From contig CAUJNA010001240.1 in the NCBI GenBank assembly GCA_963377175.1, positions 1-64,000 of the forward strand: a stretch of DNA of 64,000 nucleotides, in the 5' to 3' direction. Position 1 is the stretch's first letter. Each line of letters begins with the position of its first letter. Shown piece by piece: positions 42,470 through 55,414 of this stretch. Under the pieces are notes generated by a model. It worked only from the letters and a program-made list of their open reading frames with translations, was not told the DNA's origin and searched no databases. Both the position numbers and the translations under genes were made by a program. Source of the DNA: Effrenium voratum. Lineage: Eukaryota; Sar; Dinophyceae; Suessiales; Symbiodiniaceae.

Positions 42470-45400
42470 TCCTGCCACGAACATAGTACCTGGAGGGTAC
42501 ATGGAAGATCAGTTGCTTCAGGGACCTCCTGTCAGGCGCCATGGCAACATGGGAGGGATGGATTGCCACATTTCATCACAACACACTGGATACCGCCTCT
42601 TCCAGCAGTTGCCCCCGTGAAAATTCACGGAATGAAGCACTCGAGGCATTCACTTCAAGCTGAGCTGAGGAAAATGAGCACCTCTCGCCCGGGGTTCGAT
42701 GCTTCGTGGAGTACATCCACTTGGCTGCGTCTTCCTCCCGCCGTGGCAGGTCAATCATTAAACTGAGCTCTCTGCTCGCCCTAAAGACATCAACTTCCAC
42801 TTCTGAATTCCAAAGCCGCACATAGCCTGAGTCATCGTCCTACATTTGCAACGCAATATAACTTATGGATTTGACTTGTTGCAGCTTTACCGCAGACACA
42901 GCGGTCTCATAGTTCCTCAGGATGGAAGTTGACCACTGGACAAGCATGTGACACTTAAAATAGGGGACCCCCACCACATTCTGGATACAGCTTGATGTCC
43001 TCAGAGACAAACCTTACAGGAGGGGGTCCCTTTCATGAGCTCCCAACGGTGAGTAGAGACTGCCGTGGCAGATCTTCACCCGTTAAGATATAACTGCGGA
43101 ATTCCAAGCACAACCCTTCAGACACTGTCCGCATTCCTCTTGGGTAACAGAAGGGACCAGAAAAAGCATGGAACAAATACAGTGTCGAGGAATCCGCAGG
43201 AATCCATATGACTGTGGCTCAAAATTAAACAGGAGGGGTTACGCGGGTGTTGGTCCATGTTTCCACTTACCAAGGTTCAATTTTGGTACCGGTTTCTTGA
43301 GCCACTGCCATATCTAAATCGGATTCTAAGAATTCTTCGCAACCTGCAGGGCTCCCTATATTTCCCCTTAAAACGTCACCTCAAGGGACCCTCGCCAATA
43401 TCTTGGGCCAAAAAGGTGGTGTGTAAAGCCACCGCCAGGGGAAATGTAGGGAGCCCTGACCTGAGTTTTCTTCATGGCAGCGTCGTCCGATTCATAGCGT
43501 GCTCCTCCGAAACTGGCGCGGGTGTCCCTTTTCCTCTCCCCGAAATCAAAATCGAGCGTCTGTTTTCTTGCTTCTTCCCGCACGTTCGGTTGCGACGCGA
43601 GTCGCAAGTCGCATGTCTCACGCTCCGCTCACTCTGTGTCCACCAGCAGCCGCTTCCCCATCATCGTCTCACGGGCCTGGAAGGACAGCGGTCATTCGAT
43701 ATGTCCCGCAAGGAAAGAAACCCCAAAGTCAACCGAGTCAGAAAAATCCCCAGTTCATTGATTGGAACGTCCAATTTCTGCGGGAATCCTTGCTTTTAGT
43801 GGGATGGGTACTTAGATCCGCCGGGCCACGAGTCACTGTCCCCAGTGGATCCCACGCAAGCCACCAGGTAGCCAGCCATTTCCCATTTGGATTTTTTGAA
43901 AATGGCGGTCCCTCGGCTACCTATACGGGTGTGTTCTCTTGAGGGGACACACCAAGATGATGGTGTGCCTGTTGGTGTCCCTTTCAGACCCCGCCATAAA
44001 CGGGAGCCCGACAGAAAAAAGAGACACCTGTGCGGCTAAATGGAATCACGCAAGTAACTCCCAGAGTTGCCTTCGTCCGACTGTGATGAACGGAACCTTG
44101 CCCGAGTACAACTTGCGAAAACCAAACACTTTGGTTTGTCTCCGAGGGAACCCTGAAACTTGGCGGGTGTCCTTTTGTTCCCCCTAACCACCCCAAAGAG
44201 GGTACCCTCCAACAAGGGCACACCCACTTGGTCATTGGAGCTTTACTTGCCATCATCACTTTAGTCAAGGGCAACAGATGTATGGTACCAAACCTTGCCC
44301 CAGGACAAGTTCAAGTCCCATTTCAAGGCGCCTGCTGAGTCGCAACCAAACACGGCATCACAGCCGTCGAGTGATTCCATGTCCCTCTAGGTAACAAAGG
44401 CAAACCGCCAACAAAACAACAAAGGCAAATGGATGGTTTTCTGCTATAGTGGCCGGGATCAGGAAAATCCCATGGTTACCCTTTTCCCACCTTTTCCATC
44501 CTCGAAAACGAGCGGCCCGGGGCATGGGAATTCAAAACGAGGGGCGTGAGAATTCCACATGCCGAAGCTGATGGCTAATCCCAATTCGGCTTTGATCCGA
44601 AACGGTGGGGTTGGCTCAATTGAGCTTTGCCTGTGGCACTAGACACACCTCAAGATAACAGGTCCACTTCGCACCCCGAAAATTGAATATCAACTCCCGA
44701 AGCAAAAACAAAACTAGAAATCTGCTTCCAGGGGATCCCTGTTGTCCTAGATATCAAGTAAGATCCCTGGCATGCGGTCGCTCGCTCAACCTGCCTTGGC
44801 AATCTTATTCAACACCTGAGGCGATTGCAGTCCACAGCTTCCGCAATCCGGTTTCAAGCACTGTGGTCATGCACTTGTGGGTGTGCCCCTGATGACTCCA
44901 CTGCAACCCAGATATTGGTACATAGCCCAGTGCTAAAAAGTGAATGCAGCAAATTGCGGTGCACGCCCATGTGTGCGACAATAGCCAATAGATCATGACA
45001 GTCGCGCATGTGGGCCCCGTTGATTTTGGGTTATACACTGGATGCCCCAAACATAGCAAACTGCAACTAAAGGAGAAGGCGAAACCCTGTAATCGGAGGG
45101 TTTTGGGGTGCAGCTCGAGAGAAGGAAAACAGTCGTTCAGGGTGGATCATCGAATCGCTACAACGAAAGGGCTTCCTAAACATCACCAACACAAAAAGCC
45201 AACTCGCAAATTAAATTCCAAGCCAACAAATTGTCTAAACCCGCCACAGCCGGTTCAATGGATATCAACTTCCTGACTCCAAGGCGGCGGCCTAGATCAT
45301 TCGGCCCAGTTTTCTGAGCACCCTTGCAGAGATTTGAACGCTCCGCGACGTTTGCCTCTTTCGAATCCGGAAGTTCGACCGGCTTGAATGGTTTGTAAAC

Positions 45401-46320
45401 GTGTGAGTCTTGTTTAAAGGGTCGAATCCGACCCTTTTTTGGGACTCAAGGCGGCTTTTGCCAGAATTTGCCTCACGTACATTGAGCAAATAAAGTTGCA
45501 CTCCCCCTGAAAGTGATCTATAAGTGGGTTTTGGAGATGGTACCCCCTTTTTGGGGCTTTCAAGGGAAACCAGGCTATTTTGGGGGGGGTCCACCCGTAA
45601 AGAAAGAAAGACTGGAACCACCAGACGTTCAAAAAGGAATCCCCATTTTTGTGTGGGGCTCCCATCTTGCGGGTCACTCGTGTTGCCCTTGGCCGACCCT
45701 TCGGCTCTCCGGGACATCGGAATCCATGGTCCCGAGGGCAGAAACCCCATCCGAAGCAGCCCACTGAAACCGGTCGCAGGAGAGTTCCGTGGTATTGGTC
45801 TTGACTCGGATCTCGGGAAAGTTATAAAAGTAGATGGCACTGGTTGAGGTTTTATTCCATTTGCCAGGGGAGTCCATTGTTTCCAAAAGGCCGCCTATGG
45901 GAGGCCAGAGGGAGTTTGTGCAGTTGAACCCAGGACGTGGTTGAAATCAACGAGAGAAGGACACCCACCAGTAGCACATGTCCAACGCCAAATCGAAACT
46001 AGCCAGGGACACCCACCGACACCGCATGATCCGAATCAATCCGTTGATTCGGCCCGCTGCTTCTTTTTAAGGGTAAATGCAGCCCTAACCACCAAACCCC
46101 CAATCCAAACCGGGAAACTGAATGCTGGACCTTGCTGAAGGGTGGCGTTCCTTTTCTCCCTGTCAACCAGGCTGTGCCCTCAACACATGAACACATGCTC
46201 ACTTTCGGCGACTCCGTCCCGACCCACGGTCCAATGGCATCTCTTCGGCGCCTTCTTCTTCAAAGTCTCCTCGGAGTGGTCCAGGCCATGCTTGACGTTG
46301 TGCAGCAACTCCTGGATGCC
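42470..46320. other. No gene recognised; one family-D hairpin
   Basis: Sequence without domains. A family-D hairpin lies at 44164-44225 and a weaker one near 43970-44030 (GTTGGTGTCCCTTTC..AAAAAGAGACACC). Frames such as 43257-43799 (+, 180 codons) and 45292-45840 (-, 182 codons) are open but have no recognisable motif. Confidence 0.5.
44164..44225 (+). repeat. Hairpin repeat, family D, copy 1
   Basis: CGGGTGTCCTTTTGTTCCCC on the left and AAAGAGGGTACCCTCC..CACACCC on the right form an imperfect hairpin, with loop-side ACCACCCC. Related hairpins are at 48097, 48310, 51037, 59968 and 61168. Confidence 0.6.
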
Positions 46321-46323
46321 ATT

Positions 46324-46446
46324 TGGCCATGGTTCCAAAGCCAAATCGTACCCCCAGTGAACATCCCAATCCCCACTAAAATGGATCCCAAAATGGGAGG
46401 CGCACCTACCCCAAAACGAGATCCCATTGGTGTTGACCCACGGCCA
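46324..46446 (+). mobile_element. Short inverted-repeat element, family A, copy 3
   Basis: Left end TGGCCATGGTTCCAAAG, right end TGTTGACCCACGGCCA. The interior CGTACCCCCAGTGAACATCC, CAATCCCCACTAAAATGGAT and AAAATGGGAGGCGCACCTAC is collinear with the copy at 41100-41214. Confidence 0.85.
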
Positions 46447-46900
46447 TGTCTTTGACAAATGATCTCAAGCCGTCCGATCACGGGACCATTGAACACCACC
46501 AAAAAGGTCTGCGGGGGGCCAAAGATCCGGGTTCGTGGAGCTGTCAAACCTCACCTGTCTAGGCTTCACTTGGCTTGACTCCCCTTGATCCACATGGCCG
46601 CATCTGTTTTGGTAAAGAAGCCCCAAAATGGGTGGCGCTCCTTTTGTACACCGAAAAAGGTGTATCAACTCCAAACAGAAAGAGAAAGACCATGTACCTC
46701 CACCACCAGAAACGATCCACAGTATCCCCAGCAGGCAAGGGGACCCTTTTTGGGGGCCATCTGTGGGCAACGGGTTCCTTATCCCGAAGCACTTTCCGGA
46801 AGCTCAGCCCGTCCCGAAGTCCCGACGGTGATGTGAACAAATGAGACTGCCATTGCTTTGAGCCAGTTGCCCGGTGACCCTGCTTCAACTTGGTCGCTTT

Positions 46901-47034
46901 CTGCGAAGCCCTGCTAACAGTGTTTTTTTTGCTTTTTTTTTTTTAAAAAAAAAATAGTGGTTTAATTCGGAAAACCCGGTAGTGGGCAAAAATATAATTC
47001 AGTCCTAACATCCATTGGCAAAATGCACCAAAGT
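46901..47034 (+). mobile_element. Short inverted-repeat element, family E, copy 4
   Basis: CTGCGAAGCCCTGCTAACAG is followed by a long T-run then A-run expansion (46922-46954), then TAGTGGTTTAATTCGGAAAA, CAGTCCTAACATCC and GGCAAAATGCACCAAAGT. The T/A expansion replaces the AACTTTT arm of other copies and is itself a perfect-stem hairpin. Confidence 0.7.
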
Positions 47035-47074
47035 CAAAGAGTCACATTGTCTTTAGGCTGACCCCCTATTTTGT

Positions 47075-47108
47075 GGGGATCCCACTCAATAAAAGGGGAG
47101 TGGGACCC
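47075..47108. repeat. Hairpin GGGATCCCACTC / GAGTGGGACCC
   Basis: Two arms of about 11 bp around AATAAAAGGG make a near-perfect stem with one bulged base. It follows GACCCCCTATTTTGTGGGG and shares words with the long inverted-repeat element at 60463-60628. Confidence 0.55.
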
Positions 47109-47109
47109 T

Positions 47110-49315
47110 TTCGAAGATATGTAACTTGTGGTCTCGTTCCCAAGGTCGAACAGTTGAACTTCCAAGAGATAGTGCCAGAGTTGCCCTTTACTCTTTTGCC
47201 GCCTCCATTTGAGTACTTGGCCAAAGGCTTGAGGGACCAAACTATCTGAACAAATTACAAGGGTGGTCGCTGAATTTCCCCAAATCACAAGTTGATTAAT
47301 TTACCGGTAGCTTCCATTGAAGCTGCAAAAATGGCTCGGAAGCCCTGAATGGCTGCCCTGAATGGCTGCCTTATTCCAGAGCAGAAATTAGGGATTCTCA
47401 CATATGAATAGGCCTTCCTGGGCGAGCCTGTATTACCCTCGATCAGTGGGGCTCGCTCGAATCACTTGCCCAGAAATTACGTGAGTACATCGACCACTAC
47501 AGTTTTGACAGGCTCGTGTTTGATTCCGTACTGATGGACAAAATCCATATCGCACCAGTTGGGATGGATGAGTCACCCCGGGAGTTTTAAGTCACCTGGT
47601 GAGAAATGGCTGATGTGTCCATGAGTACTTCCAGTGAGATAATCCACCCCTCACCTAGTCTAATCCTCCGGCTCGAAATTCGAGCCTCCGTCTCTTTGTC
47701 TGAGATCACGCCTCGGTTGCGCAAATCCAAGACTTCCACTGGCATCAAAGTGAGGTGACAATAATGACTTGTCATTAGACATCATTCGCATGGAAGATAT
47801 ATGTGGATAAATAAATACATCTATATGTCTATGTGTATGTATATTTACTACATCCACCAAACATGTTGCAGGGTACTCCAATCAATAAAAGTTCGCTTGT
47901 CCAGGTGTGCGTTGGCGGTGAGACAAGTCACCATAACAACTCAAACTGTCGCCAGCCGTCTGCACTACTCGTGTTCAATATGAAGGCACCGTTTTGCTGA
48001 TCTGATCCTGTACGGGTACCTATTTGTTTGAGACTGGTGCTTGCGTAGGTCTGGGTTTGTCTCAAAATCGGGAACCCCCCCCCAAAACAAAAACCATGGG
48101 CGGTGTCCTTTTGGTTTCCTTTCGGAAGCACCCAAAAAGGGTACCCTCAAAAAAAACCGACCCCAACCATCTGGAGTCCAAAGGCGCAAAGAGCCACGCA
48201 TCTTCTATGGTAAACCAATGGGAGACTAGCAGGGATTTGGTGCAGCGAGCTTCTTCTGAAACCCCGCGGGTATCATTGGGGGGGCTCAAAATTTGGCGAC
48301 CCCCAAATGGCAACAGCCTTCTTTTGGATTCCGTTTGAAGCCAACCCAAAAAGAGTTCCTCAAAAAAAGACCCACCCAGATGTCACAAACAAGTTGGACA
48401 CTTTTGAACTGAACAAACATACCATGTCGAAGAATGCATGGAGTTTTCATACGTGCCCGCATCGCGGCGTTCCCCGTTGAAATGGCACGCATCAAATGTT
48501 TTCCCCAACAAGTAGTATTGAGCCCTCAAAATGCAACCAATTGAGCGCCCAGAACTCATTGACTTTTGGTATTCTACCAAAATGGCAATAAAAGGTTGGG
48601 CCTTACTTCAACGCCCCTGAAACCAGGTAGAACCATATTAAACCGGCCAATGGGAATCGGTGGGCGCAGCTCACTTGTTGCCTCCCAAGGCGCCTTGCTG
48701 CTGCCAGCGCATGACTTGGTCCTCACGGCAGCCCAATGAACTGAGGGTGCCGTTTTGGGAGGTGTTTCGTACCTGAAGTCCTGTTCCCTTGGGATACGGC
48801 GCCGCCAACGTTTGGATAGGCAAAATACCTGACAGAAAACCGGAGAAGTGAAAACAGCCCAAGGGCCCATTCTCCAAGGTACCTGAGGTCTCCAATAGCC
48901 AGCCAAAATGGGCTCGCGACCCCTTCGCAACTACCCGTTTCCCACTAGCAATTAGCATAGGATGGTTGGAAGATGAATCGTATCAGTGCACTAGTGGGAT
49001 GGTGCTCGGAAGGTGAATCTTGGGGATACCGAGGAGGAATCGCGTCATTTGCCGTCGGGTATGTAACAGAGACTCAGACAGCTTGGCGGAGCTGTCGAAC
49101 CCCCAGAAACCGTTCAACTACGATGCTGTGATTCCGTTCAATGCGTAGCCAACCTAAGATACAACCATATATATATAATTATATATATATATATGTAGTG
49201 GCGTCTTTGTGTTAGGAATCCCCCCCCCGGAAAATGGTTTTGGTTTCCCGAAAAACCAAAAAAAACACATATTGGAGGAGACTCCAGATTGCAAAAGGGA
49301 AACCCCCCCAACAAA
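47110..49315. other. No gene recognised; two family-D hairpins
   Basis: Hairpin repeats lie at 48097-48165 (GGGCGGTGTCCTTTTGGTTT ... AAAAAGGGTACCC) and 48310-48375 (ACAGCCTTCTTTTGGATTCC ... AAAAAGAGTTCC). Also present: an AT microsatellite at 49168-49195 and a C-run at 48076-48084. No protein domain is seen in any frame. Confidence 0.5.
48097..48165 (+). repeat. Hairpin repeat, family D, copy 2
   Basis: GGGCGGTGTCCTTTTGGTTT on the left and CCAAAAAGGGTACCCTC on the right are complementary over most of their length. The flanks are A- and C-rich. Confidence 0.65.
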
Positions 49316-49317
49316 AA

Positions 49318-49432
49318 TGGCCCGTGGGGTGACGTCCAACAGCAAGATGCGTACCCAAAATGGACCCCTGGTAAAGGGAACCAAAGACTAAAACCTGCGG
49401 TCCAATTCTTGGTGGTCGTAACCCATACCCAG
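49318..49432 (+). mobile_element. Short inverted-repeat element, family B, copy 3
   Basis: The interior GCGTACCCAAAATGGACCCC, TGGTAAAGGGAACCAAAGAC and TAAAACCTGCGGTCC matches the other copies. Both termini are diverged (GGCCCGTGGGGTGAC and GTCGTAACCCATACCC). Confidence 0.6.
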
Positions 49433-49434
49433 TT

Positions 49435-52400
49435 GAGTTTTGTCCCAAACGGTTTCGACAGCTTCGGGCTTTTCCTCAACAGGAGCCCCCCCCCAATGGT
49501 TCCAAAGACCGAATTGTCTCAAACTAGGGGAACCCAAAAAAACTCGTGGGTTGCCCTTCTTGCTTCCCTCTAGAGCCAAAGAAAAAAGTACCATCCATTT
49601 AGAGACCACACACACACCAAATGGAGTTTTGGTCTACACACATCTGCCGAATCCATCCTTCTGCACCTCGAACAGCATCGTGGCCAGCTGCATGGTGCGC
49701 ACCTCTCGGAGAGGTTTTGTTGGCGGCCGCGGTCGCGTGGGGAGCGGGGCGCAAACCCAACGGATGCTTCTCAAGCTCCTTTTTTGGGCTGTCTGAACAC
49801 ATGCCCCGCTAGAAGTTTAAGTTTGGTGAAGTGGAAAACCGCTAGAACCATATAGAAAGCTAGACAGCTGAGGGGATGGCTGGGAAGAAGGTCCCCTAGC
49901 CTTGCTGATGGTTGCAGTCTCCCACACTCGGCACCAGTTGGGATGTCCTGGTGCAACAAGTATCCACAGTGTTTCACTTATGCCAACTGGTGCGACACGG
50001 AGTTTGTCCATCCACAGTGCGGTGTGGTCTTCAGTTTGCCTTTGGTTTTGTAAAACTTGAACTCCCAGAATGCGGGCTATCCCGGGTGCGAATCTTCATG
50101 GTCTATCATGCCCTAATGACTCCCAACGTACATCTGGCAACTTGTTTTCTCATATAGATATGACTTTGGTAGATTGACATTTGCATGATAAACGTAGGTC
50201 ATAGGAACATGAATAACACGAATGGATGTGTTCTTTGTTTGGGGGTACCCCCTTTCGGTTTGTTTTAAAGAGGAACTGATAGGCAAATCACAGTGTTTGC
50301 CCCCCCTAAAAAAAGACACACCCAAAAGTATACCGTATGCTGGTCATACATGTCTACCTGTAGGGTACAAAAGGTTGTACCCACATTTGCAACAAGCGGG
50401 CACAGATCCCCTGCTAAAAGCTTGACTTTTCATGGGCTTTATATACATATATATATATATATGTATGTTTCTCAAAAGTAGCATTTTCCTAGTGATTTTG
50501 GCAATTGTCCAGGTTCAAAACCTGGTTGTTGTTTTTTTTGGGGGGGTTGCATACATATACATATATATATATACGTATATATGGCAGCCCCCCACTTCAC
50601 CATCTTTTAGGCAACTACACCTCAGGAACCGGATGGCTGGTCGAACCAAGATGCGCTTGGTGGGGTTTTAACCACGCCATGTGGATTCCGAACCTTTGAT
50701 GCCCTCAAAAACATAAGAATAATTTTAACGCACGCCATGTAGGGAATCCCTACAAGCTCTGGCGTACGCTCCACAAAAGCCTTCGGTTTAGTGCTCGATT
50801 CTTTTTGACCCGCGTCAAGAAGCTTTGGAGGCTGTCTTCCCTGCCATGGTCGCCTAATTATCAACAAAAAGGCCCAAGTTGGCCAAATCAGCAGGTACGA
50901 ATAGGTTGCCATTCCCTTCAACTCCCCTCACGCTTTACAGCTCATGGTCGTGCGTATTTGGCTATCCTGAACGGGGTCAAATAATTCCATGAAACAAAAT
51001 GACCACGAAACAAACCCATTTGGAAGCTCTGAAATGGTGGGTGTCCTTTTGGTTTCCCTGTAAACCAACCTCAAAAAGGGTACCCACAACAAAGACAGAC
51101 CCATATCGCCTTTTCGAATGGCTTTCACTTTTGGTCAGTCTGACCCAGCATGACCCCCGTGACCAACGTCTGCCATTTGTGAGTCATATGGTATCGTGTA
51201 AACCGCGACGTGCAGAAAAGCGCGCAACGCGAACGCGCGCGAAACGGTCGAAAAAAGAGTTCGCGACCGACCGAATCTCTGGGCCCAATCCGAGCCTTGC
51301 TGATCTGCGGCGCACCAATGTCTGGGCAGGGAGCGAAAGACCCGATGTTTGATTTCAGCCCGCAAATGGCACCTCCATTTGAGGCTGGAAAAAGGGAGAA
51401 AATGTAGCTAGGATAGCTTCCCTTTGTCCCATGGGAAAACAACACATATAAATGAGCAATGGAAGGCACGTAGCCCTCACTCAAAGGGAACCAGCTCAAA
51501 ATTTTGCGGAACTCCTTGATTGTGGTGGGCGGTTGGCAAATTTCTTGTAGACATTCCTGGTTCCTATGACGCACAGAACTCAAGGCCTTATTAAGCCTTT
51601 GGGGGGGAGCGTTCCTGACGGGTCAGGGGCCTTGGGTTACCATGCAGACATTTTGCTGGAAAAAGACCTCATAATCTGAAGCAGCCACACAACGCCAAGG
51701 TGAAACCTTTTCGGAGCAAGGATGGTTGTCAAGAACTGCTTCAACATCAGTTCCCTTTGAGACGATCATTCTGATTTAGGTATAAACCAACGTCTTATCC
51801 AGATGATATGTCTGATTTGGGTCTGAACCGGCCTACCATGGAAGATTCTCCAAACACAACAAGTGTGTTGGGACCGAGGCACCACTCAAAGCAAAAAGTT
51901 CGCATTTGGGATATCTTATTTACTGTCTTTTCTCTCCCTTTCCTTGCTCTTTACCTTTGTCTATCCCACCCACTTGACCAAGTCAGGGCCCCCCAAAACA
52001 CAACTCTGACCCTGATGTGGTCCTAGGGTCTTGTGGTGGTTTGGAAGCTTCTCAAGATAGCCCTCCCAAGAAAAGTAAGGAAGCCGCTCTCATGTTCGCC
52101 AAGCTGCGATTGTCCTTGAGCATCGTGTCTCAGCTGGGGCAAGATATCAAACTCCAAGGATCCCCATATATGGGTGTTTTTTTTCTTGTTGGTCCCCTCG
52201 TTGGTTGGTTTTGAACGGAAACCAGAAGGAAACCAACCATCTTGGTGGTTGGATTCCTGAAAAAAAAAAACATGGCTCTCTGTGGTTTTGAACATCACCG
52301 TTTGGGCCAACTTACAGTGAGTCTCCTTTTGATAAGCTGGTTGCAAGTGGAAATACAGGGAACCCTCTCGTCCACCGATCAAGCCTTTCACCCCTCAAGT

Positions 52401-53105
52401 TCAGACAAGGTTTCTGTTAGTCTTTCAGAAGCTTGGGAGGTCCCTCAAAATCTAAACCATCCGAGGTCTGTTTTTGTGGAGTTGGTACCCCTTTTTGCAG
52501 GCCAGAGGAAAACCATAGGAAAACCGGAGCCTTTTGTGTCTTGTGTGTTTTTGGGGGGGACCACCAGAGAAGACATAATATATATATATATATATGTGTA
52601 TATATGTGTGGGGGTTGATCGAAAGGTCCTTTGCATGGGTTGGTTGTTGGGAAAAACCACCAAAAATGTGACATGTCCCACATGGGCAAAGTTACCCATG
52701 GTCATGTAGCTTTGGGGGCCGAACGACATATAGATCAAGCCCCATGTACATATTCGCCACAATTACCCTCCTGTCCATTCACATGCACCAAAGGGTCCCT
52801 GTTGAAGGGCATAGTCTTCCAGGACCACCCTGTGATGCAATGTTTGTGGACAGGAGGGTAAATGTTCTGTGTCCTCTTGGTGAGTAACCTCCTCATCCAG
52901 CTGAGTGGCGAAAACCTCCTCGACGTCTCGTAACATGGTTCTTGTAGATGAAGCAGACAAAGCTCCAAACCACCAATTATAACCGTCACTCTAGTTGGTG
53001 GTTTGGTTTGGTGGTTTGGACGTTCGGGATGGCTTCTCCATCATCTGGCTTCAAGAAAGGATCTGGGGTTCAAATCCAAATGCAAACCACCGAGTAAGCT
53101 CGGCT
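49435..53105. other. No gene recognised; AT microsatellites and hairpins
   Basis: It holds AT-dinucleotide tracts at 50439-50466, 50549-50582 and 52578-52609, partial family-E ends near 49805 and 50408 (CCCCTGCTAAAAGCTTGACT), and the family-D hairpin at 51037-51103. No frame has a recognisable domain. Confidence 0.5.
51037..51103 (+). repeat. Hairpin repeat, family D, best copy
   Basis: GTGGGTGTCCTTTTGGTTTC and CAAAAAGGGTACCCAC form the outer stem, and GGTTT..AAACC around CCCTGT the inner stem. It is the least worn copy and defines the family: outer GGGT(GT)CCTTTT, inner GGTTT loop AAACC, closing AAAAAGGGTACCC. Confidence 0.75.
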
Positions 53106-53109
53106 GTTT

Positions 53110-53210
53110 TCTGCTCCCTTGCAAAAAGCTTAACTTTTAGTGGTTTGCCGGAGAACCCATTCGTTGCCAACAAGTTAAAGTCCTAACATCCAAGCAAAAT
53201 GCACCAAAGT
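53110..53210 (+). mobile_element. Short inverted-repeat element, family E, copy 5
   Basis: CTGCTCCCTTGCAAAAAGCT, TAACTTTTAGTGGTTTGCCG, GAGAACCCATTCG, AAGTTAAAGTCCTAACATCC and AAGCAAAATGCACCAAAGT are collinear with 6503-6604. TTAACTTTT and AAGTTAA are the inverted arms. Confidence 0.8.
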
Positions 53211-53554
53211 AAGGGGTTTCCTGATATTTGAGGAAAGCTGAAGTCATCTCAACCTCACCAACCTGGAGCCGACCCCGTCTCAGGCTCCACTCGGGAGATG
53301 TCTCTCGAAGAATCTACACGACAAACTAAGACCCCATGAAAGAACCCGACTGCGTTTTGCAGCCCACTAAAAGTGAACAGAAGCCTCGGCCCTCAGGGCC
53401 GGGAAGCGGTCAGACCCTCCAAACCCCTTCCGCGCTTCAAAATTGGTCCATCCAACCCCCTTCCCGGACCTCATGTTGCGCAGCCAGAATCCCTGCTCCA
53501 GCTGCCTCCAGTCCGCTTGAAGCAAGCCTCAAAGCCCCAGGGTGAATCGGTCAG

Positions 53555-53795
53555 CCCCTCCTCCAGTCAAATCCCGGTCAAATCCTCCTAAAAACCGGTC
53601 AAATTCCCCCTCTAGAATGTGATCAAATCCCCTGTAGAAACCGCAGAAACCGCAGAAACCAGTCAAGAAACCAGTCACATCACCCCAGAGACCGGTCAAC
53701 TTCCCATCTAGACCAGTCAAATCCCCTCTAAAGACCGGCCCAACTCCAGCCAAATCCCGGTCAAATTCCCCCTCTCAAAGCCGGTCTCAACTCCG
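53555..53795 (+). repeat. Degenerate CCGGTCAAATCCCC minisatellite
   Basis: About a dozen spaced copies of (A)CCGGTCAAATYCCC or CCAGTCAAATCCCC, with intervening CCCTCTAGA and AAACCGCAG words. Minus-strand frames give Gly/Phe/Asp repeats (FDRFLGGFDRDLTGG). Spacing is irregular, so it is a decayed array. Confidence 0.8.
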
Positions 53796-53799
53796 GTCA

Positions 53800-55245
53800 C
53801 AGAAACAAATCGAATCCCTTGGAAACCAGCTCGCGCATTTTGGCGCCGACTCACTTAGTCTAACAAACACAAGACTTTAAGGTAAACTAAAGCACGGTGT
53901 ATACCTCAAAGCCAGCCAAAAGCGGACTGGCCAAGGCGGGCAACGCGAAGCGTTTACAATCAAAACATGATCCAACAATGGTGAAGAAATTGATTGTGGA
54001 AGCCTAAGAGCCGTCTTTAGATGGACCTCCGTTTGGGAATCGGACCCCCTTGTTGAGCTCCGGGTAAATAAAGCCGGGGACCCACCAAAAGTTTGCAGCT
54101 TGCCAAGTCCATGAGTGAAGCAAGAACCGTAATGGAATGGGGGGGTTCCTCTATGCCGGGTTCCCCTCAAACCAAGTGTTGCAACAAAAAGGATCTTTTG
54201 AGATTGCATCTTTGACCTTAGCTATTTCCAGTGGCAGTTCTGACTGGGTCTGTGGCATAAGGTTCATTCACTTCCGCGCAAATAAACACAAAACAGAAAG
54301 TCAAACAAAAGCACGGATTGTGTTCAAGAGAACAGACATATATGTCCTGTTTAACCTGTGTCCAATTTCTGGAAGTTTCAGCAGTCAAATCATGTCTTTC
54401 TGCTGCAAGGTGGCGTGCCGATTCCAATTCCTCGGCTGGCAGGCGTGTCTCCACTCACCCTTCAAGTATTAAAGGTCATGCAGTGAAAGTCGAGATACGG
54501 CTGAATCCCAAAATATTGCAAGTAGGGAAACAAGTGAAAGCTTCGAGTTTCTTGGCCGCATTCGGGTGAAGTGCGCCTGCAGCATCAACATCGTTGCCTT
54601 GATGAGGATTCCCCATATTGTCCCCTTGCTATGAAGATCGCCTTGCAAGGCTCCCTTGGGGAGGTTCCCTTAACGAGGGTTGGAAGAATATCGGGACCTT
54701 CAGATCATCTCAAGAACTTAAAGCGCGGCTCGCCGTGAAACGAGTCGGGATCTGCTATCCAAACTGGTGACGGAGAAAAGGGCCGCCCGCTTTTTTCGGG
54801 TTGAATTTCAAGGGAAAACACCAAGAAGGTTGAAACCAGAAAATGCGGGTGTCTGACCTGCAGAACAGCGGACCATTGTTGGAATTGTTTCAAAACAAAG
54901 GACCCCCACCCTTCAAGTCAAATGGAGCCTGATGTCCCCTTAGCTTTGGGATCCGGATCGAATCCCAATCCATCCGAAGTCGGAAGAAAAACAAAACAAA
55001 CAAGCAAAAATGGCACAAGCATTACTCTATCCACAAACATGGAACCTCACAGGGGACTCCTGGAAGACAATTGTGCTTTAAAAGGGACCCCTAAGAGGTC
55101 CCAGGTGAGTGGACCGAAGGGTAATCGATGTTGAGCAATCTGGGTATCCCTTCGAGATCCTTAGCTCTAGGTGTTACCATGGATGGTTTCCCCCGGTTGC
55201 AAGCCTACAGTGGCGAAACGCCAATCGGAAGCACTGGAATACTTC
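53800..55245. other. No gene recognised
   Basis: Sequence without clear elements or domains. The plus frame at 54137-54472 (111 codons) and the minus frame at 53877-54209 (110 codons) overlap on opposite strands with no motif. Confidence 0.45.
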
Positions 55246-55248
55246 CAT

Positions 55249-55352
55249 GTGGCTGTGGGTCAAAACATAGGTACCCCAAATGGGTTGCCCTGGAAAATGG
55301 CAACATGGACTAAAACCTGCGTAGCCCTTGCCCTTCCATTTTGAGCCACACC
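55249..55352 (+). mobile_element. Short inverted-repeat element, family B, best copy
   Basis: Left end TGTGGCTGTGGGTCAAAA, right end ATTTTGAGCCACACC, good terminal inverted repeats. The interior has TAGGTACCCCAAATGGGTTG, CCCTGGAAAATGGCAACATG and GACTAAAACCTGCG. Length about 104 bp. It lies 62 bp left of a family-H element. Confidence 0.85.
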
Positions 55353-55414
55353 CAAATGAAACCCTGGTGTGTCTTCACCCGACGGATACCTAGTCCATAT
55401 CCTGGTGCGACTGC

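Noticed and set aside
53060..53090. GGTTCAAATCC word resembling a tRNA T-arm
   Set aside because: No acceptor, D or anticodon stem could be placed around it.
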